This document shows, one piece after another, positions 12,776 through 13,897 of a stretch of 13,897 bases of DNA. The stretch spans positions 1 to 13,897 of the forward strand of contig JACCZO010000328.1 of assembly GCA_013695925.1 (NCBI GenBank), read 5' to 3'. The notes under the pieces were generated by a model, which did not search any database, was not told the origin of the DNA, and saw only the letters and a list, made by a program, of their open reading frames with translations. Every line of letters starts with the position of its first letter. Within the stretch, counting starts at the first letter, position 1. The translations under genes were made by a program, and so were the position numbers. Source of the DNA: Chthoniobacterales bacterium (GTDB lineage: Bacteria; Verrucomicrobiota; Verrucomicrobiia; Chthoniobacterales; UBA10450).

Positions 12776-13897
12776 TCAGGCCGGAGCGATGACCGCGCGG
12801 AAAGCGGCGAGGAACGCTTCCATCTCCGCCTTTTTCCCGATCGTCAGGCGAAGATGGTTCGGCAACGCCGGGAACAAGCGGCCAACCTGGATCTTGCGCT
12901 GCATGAGCGTGTTTCGCACCGGCACCACCGGCCGTTTCAGATCGACCATGATGAAATTTGCCTGCGACGGAATGCTCTCGTAGCCCATTTTTTTCAGTTC
13001 GCCGGCAGTGAAAGCTCGCGTCTCCGTGTTCAGCGCCCGCCCTTTGCTGACGTGCTCGGCATCCGCCAGGCTCGCTCCCGCCGCGACCAGCGCCAAGACG
13101 TTGGTGCTGTCCCACGATTGCCGTTCGCGCATCCGCTCGACGGTAAAGGATTGCGCCACGCAATAACCGCTGCGCAGGCCGGCCATGCCGTAGATTTTCG
13201 AGAAGGTGCGCGCCACGATGAGATTGCGATGTTCTTTCACCAACGGGATCACGCTCTCGTAATCGGGGCTGTCGGCGTAGTGATGGTAGGCCTCGTCGAC
13301 CAGGATCATGGTCTCCTTCGGCGCCTGGGCGATGAAATCCCGGATCTCTTTCGCCGGCGTGATGCTGGCCGTCGGGTTGTTTGGGTTGCAGATGTAAACG
13401 ACACCCCGTTTGGCTGCGGCCAGCATCTTGGGCAGGTCGTGCGCGAAGCTGGGTGTGAGTGGCACTTTCACAATCTCCGCTCCCTTGAGCTTGGCGTGGT
13501 AAAGGATGGCTTCAAAGGTCGGGTCGGCCACGACCAGGGCGCCGGAAGGTTTTTTCGTCTCGCTCGTGAGCGGGCCGGTAAAAACATCCGCGCAGAGCTT
13601 GAGAATCTCGCCCGAGCCGTTGCCGAGCAGGATCTGTCCCCGCTCGACGCCGTGGAGTTGCGCGAGCGACTCGACCAGGATGTTGGCCTGGTCATCGGGA
13701 TAACGATTGACCAGGCCAAAGGCGTCGCTCATCGCCTTGAGCGCATTGGCCGAGGGACCGTAAGGGTTTTCGTTCGAGCTCAGGCGAACGATGGCGGAAG
13801 TAGCGGCCGCCGGCGTGGCGACCGCCGCTTCCCGGGCCAGGGAAAGCGCGGGGCGCGCGATTGCCGCCGCCGCCCCCACGCCTAACAATTGCGCAAA
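12776..13897 (-). CDS. HisC-like PLP aminotransferase with probable Tat signal (5' end outside window)
   Basis: This is a fold-type I aminotransferase of the histidinol-phosphate aminotransferase type: RLSSNENPYGPS near the start, LLGNGSGEILKL, ICNPNNPTAS for PLP and substrate contacts, ILVDEAYHHYAD, and FSKIYGMAGLRSGY with the PLP-binding Lys, then QANFIMVDL and LRLTIGKKAEME at the end. The visible N-terminus, FAQLLGVGAAAAIARPALSL, is hydrophobic and Ala-rich with the form of a Tat signal after its twin-Arg, which would lie just beyond 13897. An exported HisC-like enzyme is unlikely to serve cytoplasmic histidine synthesis; it may act on another amino or keto acid. No his operon genes adjoin it. 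Confidence 0.9.
   Translation of the reverse strand, partial: FAQLLGVGAAAAIARPALSLAREAAVATPAAATSAIVRLSSNENPYGPSANALKAMSDAFGLVNRYPDDQANILVESLAQLHGVERGQILLGNGSGEILKLCADVFTGPLTSETKKPSGALVVADPTFEAILYHAKLKGAEIVKVPLTPSFAHDLPKMLAAAKRGVVYICNPNNPTASITPAKEIRDFIAQAPKETMILVDEAYHHYADSPDYESVIPLVKEHRNLIVARTFSKIYGMAGLRSGYCVAQSFTVERMRERQSWDSTNVLALVAAGASLADAEHVSKGRALNTETRAFTAGELKKMGYESIPSQANFIMVDLKRPVVPVRNTLMQRKIQVGRLFPALPNHLRLTIGKKAEMEAFLAAFRAVIAPA

Noticed and set aside
1..13897. CRISPR array, tRNA or rRNA genes.
   Set aside because: No regularly spaced repeats, and no cloverleaf or rRNA-like stretch was found; a GGATTCGAGATCC at about 12308 resembles a T-arm but has the wrong loop size and no acceptor stem.

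Overview
The window looks like a piece of a GC-rich chromosome from a soil-type, Chthoniobacterales-like member of the Verrucomicrobiota. This is an inference from protein flavour: an orphan duplicated MacB/FtsX permease, a Lys/Ser-rich histone-H1-like protein, a membrane-anchored SpoIIE-type phosphatase, and an uncharacterised Trp/Cys/Arg-rich protein. No rRNA or other taxonomic marker is present. Most genes are on the minus strand.

Layout. Positions 1-1300 hold remnants (an HTH-like fragment, a transposase-like C-terminus) and an intact histone-H1-like gene. Positions 1300-2060 are a mosaic: an HhH-PHP domain protein on plus runs into an antisense scrap of a short-chain dehydrogenase, then an antisense scrap of tryptophan 2,3-dioxygenase (TDO). 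Positions 2061-2680 hold an apparently intact RHH-antitoxin/PIN-toxin operon. From 2732 to 5423, on minus, come a second, longer TDO 3' remnant, a fic gene broken by three single-base losses, and the intact TDO gene kynA. Positions 5702-9339 hold a nitrilase/SpoIIE-phosphatase pair that seems to have been duplicated in tandem and then reciprocally trimmed: one copy keeps the phosphatase and only the nitrilase tail, the other keeps the nitrilase and only the first ~43 phosphatase codons, with an uncharacterised gene between. Positions 9475-11967 encode an 830-residue orphan permease. An approximately 800-base gap follows, with a tiny signal-peptide ORF and a palindromic repeat element. A HisC-like aminotransferase with a probable Tat signal runs off the right edge.

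How the genes relate. There is no single pathway. The region reads as a gene graveyard around a few working genes: kynA for tryptophan catabolism, a CN-hydrolase, a PP2C-type regulator, a permease and an aminotransferase. The theme is partial duplication and decay: two TDO scraps, one nitrilase scrap, one SpoIIE scrap and a dead fic, interleaved with a toxin-antitoxin module.

The least expected signal is not a gene. The non-palindromic word GCCTAACGA/TCGTTAGGC occurs six times exactly, and its 8-base core CCTAACGA eight times, on both strands, in several reading frames and at gene ends. This is far above chance and resembles an uptake-sequence or similar genome-wide DNA signal.
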